From Arcanobacterium haemolyticum (GTDB lineage Bacteria; Actinomycetota; Actinomycetes; Actinomycetales; Actinomycetaceae): DNA of 64,000 bases. This document shows positions 16,919-25,136 of this stretch, in pieces. The notes under the pieces were generated by a model. It made no database searches, was not told the origin of the DNA, and worked only from the letters and a program-made list of their open reading frames with translations. The stretch is taken from contig JADYUX010000004.1 of the NCBI GenBank assembly GCA_021532125.1, forward strand, positions 112,554-176,553, read 5' to 3'. Position 1 is the first letter of the stretch; each line of letters opens with the position of its first letter. Made by a program: the position numbers and the translations under genes.

Positions 16919-17706
16919 CCTTGCGCCCCTGATGCGTGGATATTCGCCGGATCCCTGTGGCAATCTCCTGTGGTTCTGCTACCAGCCTCCATGCTTTCGT
17001 ATCTAGCCGCCACGCCTTCGCAACTCGGCTCAGTATGTGCGGTTCTATCGCTCCCGTTGTGGGTGAGTTCGTCGAGCCGCACAACGTGATCGGCGCGGTG
17101 CAGAATCGTCGTGTCGTGTGTAACGATAATGGTTGCGCGGGATTCCTCGCCCTTACTGGTTTCACACAGCCTGTCAAGAACTGCCGCAGCATTTTCCGGA
17201 TCAAGATTGCCAGTGGGTTCGTCGGCGAGGATGATCCGTGGCTCGTTCATGAGCGCCCGTGCCACGGCTACGCGCTGGGCTTGGCCTCCTGATATCTGCC
17301 CAGGACGGTGGGCCGCGCGAACCTCCACGCCGATTGATTCGAGGAGGTCCATTCCTCGGGAGTATGCCTCTCGCCGGTTCATTCCGGCATAGAGTGCCGG
17401 TTCGATCACAGAATCTATGATCGGGCGCGACGGGTCGAGGGAGGCATCCTGGAAAACGAAGCCGAAGTCGCGAGCTCGCATCCGAGAGCGCTCGGTATCG
17501 GTCAAGTGCGCCGCTGGTTGCCCGTCGATCAGGACCTCGCCGGATTGCGGCGTGAGAAGCAACCCGAGCACGTACAGTAGCGTGGATTTTCCCGAGCCCG
17601 ATGATCCGACGATCATGGATACACGTCCAGACGGGAACCTCAGATTGAGATCGTTAAAGATCGGCACGTTCTTGTAGCCGAAGGTGAGGTTGCGTGCGGC
17701 GAGCAT
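16915..17706 (-). CDS. ABC transporter ATP-binding protein (MacB/LolD type)
   Basis: 263 residues. Walker A GSSGSGKSTLLYVLG, Q-loop FVFQDASLD, signature SGGQAQRVAVARAL, Walker B IILADEPTGNLD and H-loop VTHD are intact. The PTGNLD sequence is typical of the LolD/MacB/FtsE class that pairs with FtsX permeases. The C-terminal ~45 residues are a hydrophilic tail without similarity. Start ATG 17706 overlaps the last base of the adaptor gene, and the stop overlaps the permease start, so the three are translationally coupled. Confidence 0.88.
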   Translation of the reverse strand: MLAARNLTFGYKNVPIFNDLNLRFPSGRVSMIVGSSGSGKSTLLYVLGLLLTPQSGEVLIDGQPAAHLTDTERSRMRARDFGFVFQDASLDPSRPIIDSVIEPALYAGMNRREAYSRGMDLLESIGVEVRAAHRPGQISGGQAQRVAVARALMNEPRIILADEPTGNLDPENAAAVLDRLCETSKGEESRATIIVTHDTTILHRADHVVRLDELTHNGSDRTAHTEPSCEGVAARYESMEAGSRTTGDCHRDPANIHASGAQG

Positions 17707-18863
17707 TATTTTGCCCTGCTGTCTGGCGTGTTTCCCTCAACGTCCTGGCTGTCCTCCGGCGGCTCAGGCTTCGGAGAGGGCTCGTCTGTACGGGTGGTTA
17801 TGCTCGACGAGGCATCTGCTCGCGAGCGCGGTAGTTCCACAGTTTCTCCGATCTCGGCACCCTCAATGACTGCCAAACCAGAACCCGAGCCTCGCACAGT
17901 GACCTCGCGTTCCGCACCATCGATAACGACGAATGCCGTGGAATCCGCACGAGTAATAATTGCCGCTACCGGCACCGCGGCGCCTTCGATCGGGGCAGAT
18001 ACTTCAACCACGGAAGGCGTGGTAAATTCTGCAGAGGCTGGGAGGATATCGCACTCATCTCCACAGATCACAGGATTGCCATCGGGCGTTGCTAGCACTA
18101 GTTCGTCGGTTTCTGAATAGGCCGATTCATCGATGTGTGAGGCAACAGCGCTCCACATGTGCCCTTCGTATTTCACCTGCACCGTAGAGCCGATGGGAAC
18201 CATGTGCATCTGTGTTTCGGAGAGACGGAGGACAAATCGCGGCTCGCCTGCCGGGACCTTGAAGACCGCTTCTCCGACAGGCGCAGGCATACCTTTCGTG
18301 AAATTGTCGACGAAGACGACGGGCGCAGGGGTATGCGGCAAAGCGACTATTCGGCCTAGTTCGATCACGCCAGTTTGTTCGAGCTTCTCTGCCTTCTGCC
18401 AGGATTTCACGGCAGATTCTGTTGCTGCACCGAACTTTCCGTCAACTGCGGTTCGGAGATATCCGGCATCTGCAAGGAAAGTTTGGAGTTGGCGTACATC
18501 TTCGCCTTCGACATCGCGCGCAAGCTCCCGGAAGAATGGCTCGCTACCCCCGATCGCGTAGACCGATTCTCCAGAAACCTGATAAATCGGTTGTCCGGGT
18601 GTCACTGGACCTTCTGCAAGCCACGTGACAATTCCTTCGAAATGATTCACGGCGACTGGCGCGAATTGGCGTGAAATCGTCGTTCCAAAGTTGTACGTTT
18701 TGCCGACTTTGGCATGGACGACATCTGCTGTTTCGGGCGGGAGCTGCTCCGTAGTTACGGTAGTTTCGGTGCGGTCGACGACGATTCCTCGCGCCCACCA
18801 TCCTGCCGCGCCTGCGAATACGGCGATGAGCGTTATGAGGAGAATACGACGAAGTAGATTCAT
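17706..18863 (-). CDS. membrane-anchored peptidoglycan-binding adaptor protein of ABC export system
   Basis: 385 residues from ATG 18863 (MNLLRRILLITLIAVF), an N-terminal membrane anchor. A peptidoglycan-binding-like (PG_binding_1) domain lies at ~115-175: DVRQLQTFLADAGYLRTAVD and FGAATESAVKSWQ. Flanking parts resemble periplasmic adaptor/HlyD-type barrels (GEAVFKVPAGEPRFVLRL, VQVKYEGHMW), and the end is a Pro/Glu/Ser-rich tail. An adaptor with a wall-binding domain plus MacB-like ATPase and permease suggests peptide export or sensing at the Gram-positive wall. Confidence 0.75.
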   Translation of the reverse strand: MNLLRRILLITLIAVFAGAAGWWARGIVVDRTETTVTTEQLPPETADVVHAKVGKTYNFGTTISRQFAPVAVNHFEGIVTWLAEGPVTPGQPIYQVSGESVYAIGGSEPFFRELARDVEGEDVRQLQTFLADAGYLRTAVDGKFGAATESAVKSWQKAEKLEQTGVIELGRIVALPHTPAPVVFVDNFTKGMPAPVGEAVFKVPAGEPRFVLRLSETQMHMVPIGSTVQVKYEGHMWSAVASHIDESAYSETDELVLATPDGNPVICGDECDILPASAEFTTPSVVEVSAPIEGAAVPVAAIITRADSTAFVVIDGAEREVTVRGSGSGLAVIEGAEIGETVELPRSRADASSSITTRTDEPSPKPEPPEDSQDVEGNTPDSRAK

Positions 18864-18883
18864 GGGAGCTTCTTTCGACCGTG

Positions 18884-19591
18884 CTATTCCGCAAAAATAT
18901 CGTGAGGGATAGTTGGGCAAATTTCGTCGATAAACCCATTTTCCGGAGGTGTGAAATTGTCGAGATTCCATCCATCAAACCAATGGTTATCGAACCAGTC
19001 ATCAACAAATTCTTGTTGTGACGGTGGATCAGGCACTGCGATGTTGTGCTCACGGAAACATGTAATTCCCTGGCTCACCTGCCAGTCGTAAATCCGTTCC
19101 ATCTGGCTCTCGTTATACGACGCTGGGATCGTTGCCGGATCATCGGGATACATTCGCATGCAGGTAAAAGTGGCTACTTTTCCTGGGAGAGCTTGATCTG
19201 GCTCGAGATCAAGCCTCCACGATCGGTCCTCTGGATCATAGGTCCAGGGGAATCCACTCTCGGCCATGCAGTCGTAAAACTCGTGCCGGTCGCTTGAGAT
19301 GTAGCGGATAAATGGGATCGAATCGAGATGAGGCACATCAGCACGCTCTAATCCGAGCGAGGTTAAAGCCTCCTCTATCCGGTCGTCGTCGGAAATCTCC
19401 GGTTCTACCCAATACCTCTTGCCATTCTCATCAAGCGCGACATAGGCACCGGAGGCGAGCGTCGGTTCATCGCTGGGCATGACCCGCCCTGATGGCGTGC
19501 ATGCGCCGGCACACAGAATAGCTGCCATCGCGAAAACTATCCATACTCGACCTATCCGAGATTCCCCATATCTACTAATACTCATAGACAT
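18884..19591 (-). CDS. predicted lipoprotein, paralogue 1 (cassette, unknown function)
   Basis: 235 residues. Signal peptide ends at AAILCAGAC (C31 candidate lipid cysteine, lipobox not ideal). Four further cysteines (DCMAESGFPW, TCMRMYPDDPAT, TCFREHN, EICPTIP) are conserved with the adjacent paralogue, so two disulphides are likely. Shared features include RYW, GFPWT, MYPxDPAT, VPDPPS and DDWFD. No described family recognised. It overlaps the upstream paralogue by 17 bases and lies 20 bases before the adaptor. An immunity or chaperone-like role is a guess from context. Confidence 0.7.
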   Translation of the reverse strand: MSMSISRYGESRIGRVWIVFAMAAILCAGACTPSGRVMPSDEPTLASGAYVALDENGKRYWVEPEISDDDRIEEALTSLGLERADVPHLDSIPFIRYISSDRHEFYDCMAESGFPWTYDPEDRSWRLDLEPDQALPGKVATFTCMRMYPDDPATIPASYNESQMERIYDWQVSQGITCFREHNIAVPDPPSQQEFVDDWFDNHWFDGWNLDNFTPPENGFIDEICPTIPHDIFAE

Positions 19592-20279
19592 CCTCGGGGA
19601 TTATCGGGCACGTATCTTCAACGAAACTATCGGGCTTACTACGCGCAAAATCGGCAAGCCACCACGTATCAAAACCCAAATCGTCGAACCAGTCATCAAT
19701 GAAATGTTCTGTCGACGGAGGATCTGGAACAGGCACGCCGTGGCTCTCATAGCATTGCCGCCCGGATGACGTTTGCCATTCGTACAGACGCTCTACCTGC
19801 CTTTCTGTATAGGGATCATGCCTCGTGGCGGGATCCTCTGGGTACATCCATTCACACATGTACCCGACTTTGTTAGAGGCATCGACTTGCTCGGGAGGAA
19901 CGCTAATGTGCCATTCTCGCTCACCTTCTCTCGTCCACGGAAAACCGAACTGCGCCCAACAGTCGGTGAAATTCTTTCCAACGTCATCCCGATATTCAAC
20001 AAACTGGATATCTGTGTACGACGGGATATCCGTACGGCCGACAAGGCCATATTGCTCTCGCAGCTCGCGGTCGCGATCCGCATCGGTCTTTTCAGGAACA
20101 ATCCAGTAGCGCTTCCCGCTATCATCCCTTCCTACCGTAAGGCCGTTGATCGTCGGATCATCCGATGGCTCTTGTGTATTTTCCTGCGCCGAAGGAGAAT
20201 CCGTGGGACTGCATGCCGAAAGGGCTACAAGAAGTACGCATACAAAATAGGTGTAGGAACGCTTTGAATTCGACATCAT
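19575..20279 (-). CDS. predicted lipoprotein, paralogue 2 (cassette, unknown function)
   Basis: 234 residues with signal peptide and good lipobox LVALSAC (C23). Aligns over almost its full length with the next gene: RYWIVPEKTDADRD, GFPWT, MYPEDPATR, ERLYEWQ, VPDPPS, IDDWFDDLGFDTW and ICP/TCPIIPEDV. The four non-lipid cysteines are in equivalent places. Local tandem duplication is the simplest explanation, with enough divergence for distinct roles. Lies 57 bases after the secreted-peptide gene. Confidence 0.72.
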   Translation of the reverse strand: MMSNSKRSYTYFVCVLLVALSACSPTDSPSAQENTQEPSDDPTINGLTVGRDDSGKRYWIVPEKTDADRDRELREQYGLVGRTDIPSYTDIQFVEYRDDVGKNFTDCWAQFGFPWTREGEREWHISVPPEQVDASNKVGYMCEWMYPEDPATRHDPYTERQVERLYEWQTSSGRQCYESHGVPVPDPPSTEHFIDDWFDDLGFDTWWLADFARSKPDSFVEDTCPIIPEDVYEY

Positions 20280-20336
20280 GCCTCCAAGCAGTCTTGGTGG
20301 GGAGAAACTCCAGGTTCTCTCCCCACATCGACTACA

Positions 20337-20657
20337 TCACGGGAAGATACAACGGCTGGAACTCTTGAGCTTTGTGGCAGGTGTTGCAGACATATGCCAT
20401 CGAGACCTATGCCAACCCGGAACCGAGCTATGGCTCCTTACGCGCGGGTGAGAGCTTACGAGCTTGTGCGAACCGCCGGGGCCCCAATGGTCATGAAGAT
20501 GCCAGGCGGGCAAATTACTATTCGATATCGCAAGGACAAATTGGCCGCTCTGACACGCACGTCCGCCACTCACGTTCACAGCATCGGCTGACGGCACCAT
20601 AACCGCGGCAGTGAGCATCATTGCACACAGCACACCTACAAGTTTGTATCGCTTCAT
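20337..20657 (-). CDS. small secreted two-cysteine protein, bacteriocin-like candidate
   Basis: 106 residues. Signal peptide MKRYKLVGVLCAMMLTAAVM ending near SADA (residue 26), leaving ~80 residues with two cysteines (C35, C103) at opposite ends, rich in His, Trp, Ser and Arg (WHLHDHW, WHRSRWHMSA). GGRACQSGQFV and the C-terminal Trp-rich strand look like a compact, disulphide-closed beta protein. GGGGAG lies 5 bases before the ATG on the minus strand. Being first in an operon with two lipoproteins, a wall-binding adaptor and a MacB-like transporter, it resembles exported antimicrobials such as the lactococcin 972 group by layout, but sequence membership is not established. Confidence 0.6.
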   Translation of the reverse strand: MKRYKLVGVLCAMMLTAAVMVPSADAVNVSGGRACQSGQFVLAISNSNLPAWHLHDHWGPGGSHKLVSSHPRVRSHSSVPGWHRSRWHMSATPATKLKSSSRCIFP

Positions 20658-21030
20658 TGCGACTCCCCGCCTTTCATATACTCCCCTATGGGAGCCAGGC
20701 GGCCAATCCGCCTAGGGCAAGAGACTAACAGCCTGCAAAGTGCGTTTCAACACTTTTTTGGCCAATTATTTGACATGTAATTATCTATGCGCTAGCGATT
20801 TCGGACGGCTTATGCTCCCCCGACCAATGCCCTAGCATTTCCCACCGCCGGGCATCTACGCGGCAGACGTCGAGACCCCTGAATATGCGCAACGGACTCA
20901 CTTAGCGACGACGAATTTCACGCGCCGCTATGTTCGTGCCACACTAGGGTCTTTGACTCAGTCCTCCCCTTCTAAATAAAAAGTGGGGGTGCACCCAACG
21001 GGCGCACCCCCACTTTCGTGAAGCTTTATA
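20658..21030. other. promoter region of the secreted-peptide cassette and rplQ terminator
   Basis: 373 bases. Near the peptide gene are two small dyads (CTCCC-N4-GGGAG at 20680-20693 and AGGCGG-N5-CCGCCT at ~20698-20714). A minus-strand TTGAAA, 17 bases, TAGTCT may be the promoter (about 20720-20750). An A/T-rich stretch at 20763-20784 is clearly lower in GC than its surroundings. The right end is the rplQ terminator. Confidence 0.45.
20973..21016 (-). terminator. Rho-independent terminator after rplQ
   Basis: Perfect 13-base stem AAAGTGGGGGTGC (20980-20992) / GCACCCCCACTTT (21004-21016), followed on the minus strand by TTTTTATTTAG. Ends the infA-rplQ operon. Confidence 0.93.
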
Positions 21031-21543
21031 TCACTTCTCGTCTGCGGCTTCCTCAGCGGAAGCAGCTGATGGAGCGGACTCAGCCGACTCAGCAGATTCT
21101 GCCGACTCAGCGGGCTCCTCCGTGAGCGCAGCAGCAGCCTTGGCAGCCGTCTCGGCTTCCTTCACTGCAGCCTGCTTCGGGGAAACCTTCTCCGTCACGA
21201 GGGAGATGACGGCCATAGGCGCGTTGTCGCCCTTGCGGTTGCCAATCTTCACGATGCGCGTGTAGCCACCGTTGCGCTCGGCGAAAAGCGGAGCGAGCTC
21301 CTCAAAGAGGATGTAGGCGATTTCGCGATCGCGGACAACCTTGAGGACCTCACGGCGTGCAGCCGTATCGCCCTTCTTGGCCTTCGTGATGAGCTTGTCC
21401 ATGTAAGGCTGGACAGTCTTGGCGCGGGACTCCGTCGTCGTAATCGACTTGTGACGAATGAGCTCCTTGCACAGGTTCGCAATAATGAGGCGCTGGTGAG
21501 CGGCGGAACCGCCGAGGCGCGCACCCTTCTTGGGCTTGGGCAT
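21031..21543 (-). CDS. rplQ: 50S ribosomal protein L17
   Basis: L17 sits near the peptide exit tunnel. 170 residues: core 1-~120 ([58 protein letters not shown]). The last ~45 residues are a low-complexity Ala/Glu/Ser tail with repeated AES units, encoded by a 9-base repeat at about 21070-21110. Actinobacterial L17 often has such tails. Last gene of the operon, 28 bases after rpoA. Confidence 0.97.
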   Translation of the reverse strand: MPKPKKGARLGGSAAHQRLIIANLCKELIRHKSITTTESRAKTVQPYMDKLITKAKKGDTAARREVLKVVRDREIAYILFEELAPLFAERNGGYTRIVKIGNRKGDNAPMAVISLVTEKVSPKQAAVKEAETAAKAAAALTEEPAESAESAESAESAPSAASAEEAADEK

Positions 21544-21571
21544 GTCTCTTTAACTCCTAAAACGTGCGGGC

Positions 21572-22576
21572 TTAGCCCTGCAAGTCGTCGCTGAACTGCA
21601 TCGAGTAGTTCTCGTCTCCGTACGAAGCAAGGAAGCCTGCCGGAGAATCCTTGAGGCGCAGGTCGAGCTTTGCGAGCTCGTCCTTAACGTCCTCGATGGA
21701 CTTCGCACCGAAGTTGCGAATGTCGAGGAGGTCAGCCTCGGAACGCTGGATCAGTTCGCCAATAGTATGGATACCCTCGCGCTGCAGGCAGTTCTGCGAG
21801 CGAGCCGGAAGGTTGAGAATCGTGATCGGGCGCTGAAGATCGGAAGACTGCGTCTCCACGACCGGAGCGGGACCAATCTCAATGCCCTCTGCCTCTTCGT
21901 TCAGGTCAACGCACAGGCCGAACAGCTCGACGAGCGTCTTACCAGCCGATGCGAGAGCGTCGCGCGGCGTTGTGGACGGCTTCGTCTCGACATCAACAAC
22001 AAGCTTGTCGAAGTCGGTACGCTGCTCAACACGGGTGGCCTCAACCTTGTAGGAAACCTTAAGAACCGGCGAGTAGATCGAGTCGATCGGGATACGACCG
22101 ATCTCGTCGTCTGCGCTCTTGTTCTGAGCTGCCGATACGTAGCCGCGGCCACGCTCCACAGTCAGATCCACCTCGATCTTGCCCTTCTCATTAAGGGTGG
22201 CGATGTGCAGATCCGGGTTGTGAATCTCCACGCCAGCAGGCGGGGTGATATCAGCAGCCGTAACCTCGCAAGGACCCTGCTTACGCAGGTACATGAGGAC
22301 TGGCTCGTCATTCTCCGACGAGACAACGAGTTCCTTGAGGTTGAGGATGATCTCTGCGACATCCTCCTTCACTCCAGGAATCGTCGAGAACTCGTGGAGC
22401 ACGCCGTCAATACGAACCGACGTCACTGCTGCACCCGGAATCGAGGAGAGCAGCGTGCGACGCATGGAGTTGCCGAGCGTGTAGCCGAAGCCAGGCTCGA
22501 GCGGCTCGAGGACGAAACGCGAACGGAATTCAGAAACCTGCTCCTCGGAGAGGGTAGGACGCTGAGCGATGAGCAC
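21572..22576 (-). CDS. rpoA: DNA-directed RNA polymerase subunit alpha
   Basis: Assembly platform of RNA polymerase. 334 residues from a GTG at 22576 ([13 protein letters not shown]). N-terminal dimerisation domain: [20 protein letters not shown] and [17 protein letters not shown]-terminal DNA-binding domain from ~250: [20 protein letters not shown] and [17 protein letters not shown], with the HhH motif. rpsD, usually next to rpoA, is absent; the 114-base gap to rpsK holds three hairpins instead. Confidence 0.97.
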   Translation of the reverse strand: MLIAQRPTLSEEQVSEFRSRFVLEPLEPGFGYTLGNSMRRTLLSSIPGAAVTSVRIDGVLHEFSTIPGVKEDVAEIILNLKELVVSSENDEPVLMYLRKQGPCEVTAADITPPAGVEIHNPDLHIATLNEKGKIEVDLTVERGRGYVSAAQNKSADDEIGRIPIDSIYSPVLKVSYKVEATRVEQRTDFDKLVVDVETKPSTTPRDALASAGKTLVELFGLCVDLNEEAEGIEIGPAPVVETQSSDLQRPITILNLPARSQNCLQREGIHTIGELIQRSEADLLDIRNFGAKSIEDVKDELAKLDLRLKDSPAGFLASYGDENYSMQFSDDLQG

Positions 22577-22625
22577 TTATTCTTTCCTTTCGGCGGGCCC
22601 CCACTATTTGAGGCCCATCAAGGGG

Positions 22626-22686
22626 TCGCTAGCCTTTTAGCTAAGCGAGGGTGGCCTTTCGGCCGTGGGATGCGGTCTTAACCGCA
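22626..22686 (-). ncRNA. three consecutive mRNA hairpins between rpsK and rpoA
   Basis: Read on the minus strand: TGCGGT-TAAG-ACCGCA (22671-22686), GGCC-GAAA-GGCC with a GNRA tetraloop (22653-22664), then TCGCT..AGCGA with inner AGC/GCT (22626-22648). They fill the gap where rpsD normally sits. Could be a ribosomal-protein or processing site in the leader of rpoA; no known RNA family recognised. Confidence 0.4.
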
Positions 22687-22690
22687 GGGG

Positions 22691-23089
22691 TCAAACGCGG
22701 CGGCGCTTGGGCGGGCGGCAACCGTTGTGTGCCTGAGGAGTCACGTCGGAGATCGACGTAACTTCAAGGCCGGACGCCGTGAGGGAACGAATCGCAGTTT
22801 CGCGACCTGAACCCGGGCCCTTAACGAAAACGTCGACCTTCTTCATGCCCTGATCCATTGCGTGGCGGGCGGCGTTCTCAGCGGCGAGCTGAGCGGCGTA
22901 AGGAGTCGACTTACGCGAACCCTTGAAACCAACCTGGCCGGACGAGCAGGACGCGATAACAGCGCCTGTCGGGTCAGTGATGGAAACGATTGTGTTGTTG
23001 AACGTGGACTTGATATGGGCCTGGCCCACGGCAATGTTCCGACGCTCCTTGCGGCGCGGACGGCGAGTGCCGGTAGTCTTCGCTGGCAT
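22691..23089 (-). CDS. rpsK: 30S ribosomal protein S11
   Basis: Platform protein near the Shine-Dalgarno/anti-SD helix. 132 residues: [53 protein letters not shown], and the ending [18 protein letters not shown] are standard S11. Lies 33 bases after rpsM. Confidence 0.97.
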   Translation of the reverse strand: MPAKTTGTRRPRRKERRNIAVGQAHIKSTFNNTIVSITDPTGAVIASCSSGQVGFKGSRKSTPYAAQLAAENAARHAMDQGMKKVDVFVKGPGSGRETAIRSLTASGLEVTSISDVTPQAHNGCRPPKRRRV

Positions 23090-23122
23090 AATCTACTTTC
23101 TCTCTCGAACTCTCGACTGGCC

Positions 23123-23497
23123 TTACTTGGCCTTCTTCTTACCGGCAACGGTACGCTTCGGGCCCTTGCGGGTACGTGCGTTCGTCTTGGTGCGCTGGCC
23201 GTGGACCGGGAGGCCACGACGGTGGCGCAGGCCCTGGTAGCAACCGATCTCGATCTTGCGGCGAATATCGGCCTGGACCTCGCGGCGCAGGTCACCTTCG
23301 ACCTTGTAGTTCTCGTCGATATGGTTCTTGAGCTTGACCAGATCATCCTCGGTCAGATCCTTGACGCGGGTATCCGGGTTAACACCGGTAGCCGCCAGAG
23401 TTTCTGACGCGCGGGTGCGGCCAATGCCGTAGATGTATGTAAGCGCAATCTCAACTCGCTTTTCGCGAGGGAGGTCAACGCCAGAGAGACGTGCCAA
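23123..23497 (-). CDS. rpsM: 30S ribosomal protein S13 (TTG start)
   Basis: Head protein contacting P-site tRNA. The frame is open from 23548, but the family core begins [24 protein letters not shown] at 23497, with AGGAG 8 bases upstream, exactly precedes it and gives 124 residues, the usual length; this TTG is taken as the start. Conserved blocks: [63 protein letters not shown] hairpin (23562-23581) lies in the leader. Confidence 0.95.
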   Translation of the reverse strand: MARLSGVDLPREKRVEIALTYIYGIGRTRASETLAATGVNPDTRVKDLTEDDLVKLKNHIDENYKVEGDLRREVQADIRRKIEIGCYQGLRHRRGLPVHGQRTKTNARTRKGPKRTVAGKKKAK

Positions 23498-23622
23498 TTT
23501 CTTAGCTCCTGTGTCAATTCCAAAGGTGTTGGACACTGACATCTCCAAGTCATGTTCGGAGCCTCGGCCTTTGGTCCGAGGGTTGCTTTCGCAGTCAGTG
23601 CGTTGGACTTAGCTGCGTCAGA

Positions 23623-23736
23623 TCAGCCCTGACGCTGCTTATGCCGCGGGTTCTCGCAGATCACCATAACGCGACCGTGCCGGCGGATAACCTTGCACTT
23701 GTCGCAGATCTTCTTAACGCTGGGCTTGACCTTCAT
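23623..23736 (-). CDS. rpmJ: 50S ribosomal protein L36
   Basis: 37-residue zinc-type L36: [20 protein letters not shown] with the Cys-x2-Cys pair, then [11 protein letters not shown] completing the C-C-C-H zinc site. The short frame was read directly from the sequence. Sits between infA and rpsM, the standard order. Confidence 0.97.
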   Translation of the reverse strand: MKVKPSVKKICDKCKVIRRHGRVMVICENPRHKQRQG

Positions 23737-23790
23737 TGTCGTACTTTCCTTGCTTCCGGCTCACGCCGGGCGCCGATAGCAAATCGGGGC

Positions 23791-24012
23791 TCACTTATAG
23801 CGGTAGACGATTCGCCCACGGTTCAGGTCGTAAGGAGTAAGCTCCACAACGACACGATCCTCAGGCAGAATCTTGATGTAGTGCTGACGGATCTTACCGG
23901 AGATATGTGCGAGCACAACGTGCCCATTCTCCAGCTCGACGCGGAACATCGCGTTAGGGAGAGCCTCAACGACTGTTCCCTCTACTTCGATGACGCCATC
24001 TTTCTTCGCCAT
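23791..24012 (-). CDS. infA: translation initiation factor IF-1
   Basis: Single OB-fold protein binding the 30S A site. The ATG at 24012 ([20 protein letters not shown]) gives 73 residues, the standard length; 5 upstream codons are ignored. Ends [17 protein letters not shown]. First gene of the infA-rpmJ-rpsM-rpsK-rpoA-rplQ unit, with a probable promoter at 24100-24128. Confidence 0.97.
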   Translation of the reverse strand: MAKKDGVIEVEGTVVEALPNAMFRVELENGHVVLAHISGKIRQHYIKILPEDRVVVELTPYDLNRGRIVYRYK

Positions 24013-24099
24013 AACCCTCGCTAACACTCAAACCGATCCCTCACCGGGTTGTCAGAGATCGCAGTAACCCGCCCGGAGGGCAGGGCATACCGAAGTTCT

Positions 24100-24128
24100 A
24101 TCTTACTGGTAGTTTGGGGCAAGCAAAA
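24100..24128 (-). promoter_or_regulatory. probable promoter of infA-rplQ operon
   Basis: Minus strand TTTTGC (24123-24128), 17-base spacer, TAAGAT (24100-24105). The map terminator lies just upstream, so a new promoter is expected here. Confidence 0.45.
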
Positions 24129-24270
24129 GGCGGTTGTCTGGTGGAACGCGTCACGGAGCGATCCCACAGCCGACGCAGCGCATAGTCGTTGACGAGGACA
24201 ACCGGAACTACACCCGGCACGTTCGTCGTTCGTCGTTCGTCGTCACTAACAGGCCGTACCAACAAAGCAA

Positions 24271-24296
24271 AGGGGCGACCCTCATGGATCGCCCCT
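24271..24296 (-). terminator. terminator after map
   Basis: AGGGGCGA (24271-24278) pairs with TCGCCCCT (24289-24296), loop of 10; minus-strand continuation is TTGCTTTGTT. Seven bases after the map stop codon. Confidence 0.75.
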
Positions 24297-24302
24297 CAGC
24301 TA

Positions 24303-25136
24303 TTAATCAAGCGGAACCGGAGTCACACCGTACGGCACCAACCCCGCTGCTCCCCCGTCCGGGGCTGTCAGAACCCAGATGCCACCCTCGTGGATCGCAA
24401 CTTCATGCTCCCAATGGCACGCATCGGAACCATCAAGGGTCACAACTGTCCAGTCGTCTTCAAGTGTCACGTTATCTTGTGCACCCGCCGTGAGCATCGG
24501 TTCAATACACAAAACCATTCCCGGACGTAGCTTCTCGCCTCGCGAACGTGTGCGGAAATTCGGCACATCAGGCTCCATATGCATCTGAGTTCCGATGCCG
24601 TGCCCGACGTAATCCTCAACAATACCGGGTTGAGGCTCAGGCAAGGAGACGACGAAATCGTCGATCGCTCGGCCAACATCACCCACACGTGAACCCGTAG
24701 CCAAGGCTGCGATCCCGCGCCACATCGATTCCTCAGTAAGCTCGCAAAGGTGTTCGCGTGCAGCTCGCACCTCAGGATCGCCTCCGGGAAGCACGACAGT
24801 GAAACAGGCGTCACCGTGCCAGCCGTCAATGACGGCTCCGCAATCAAAGGAAACGATATCGCCCGGCCCGAGAACCCTATCGCCCGGGATTCCGTGAACA
24901 ATCTCCTCGTTCACCGACGCACAAATCTGGCCAGGGTAGCCGTAGTATCCGAAGAAATTCGACTTCGCACCGGCAGCGTCAAGGACCGACTTGGCGACGA
25001 CGTCCATATCTTTGGTCGTTACACCCGGTTTCACAGCCTCACGAATCGCCGCGTGAATATCCGCCACGATAAGGCCAGCGCGACGCATCTGCCGGATCTG
25101 ATCCTCCGACTTCAGCTCGATACGATCTCGTCTCAT
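24303..25136 (-). CDS. map: type I methionine aminopeptidase
   Basis: Removes initiator methionine. 277 residues; metal ligands sit in SFDCGAVIDGWHGDACFTVV (two Asp), GHGIGTQMHMEPDVPNF (His), PGMVLCIEPMLT (Glu) and HWEHEVAIHEGG (Glu). Length is that of the short, type Ia class. Its ATG overlaps the adk stop (ATGA), so expression is coupled to secY-adk. Confidence 0.95.
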   Translation of the reverse strand: MRRDRIELKSEDQIRQMRRAGLIVADIHAAIREAVKPGVTTKDMDVVAKSVLDAAGAKSNFFGYYGYPGQICASVNEEIVHGIPGDRVLGPGDIVSFDCGAVIDGWHGDACFTVVLPGGDPEVRAAREHLCELTEESMWRGIAALATGSRVGDVGRAIDDFVVSLPEPQPGIVEDYVGHGIGTQMHMEPDVPNFRTRSRGEKLRPGMVLCIEPMLTAGAQDNVTLEDDWTVVTLDGSDACHWEHEVAIHEGGIWVLTAPDGGAAGLVPYGVTPVPLD

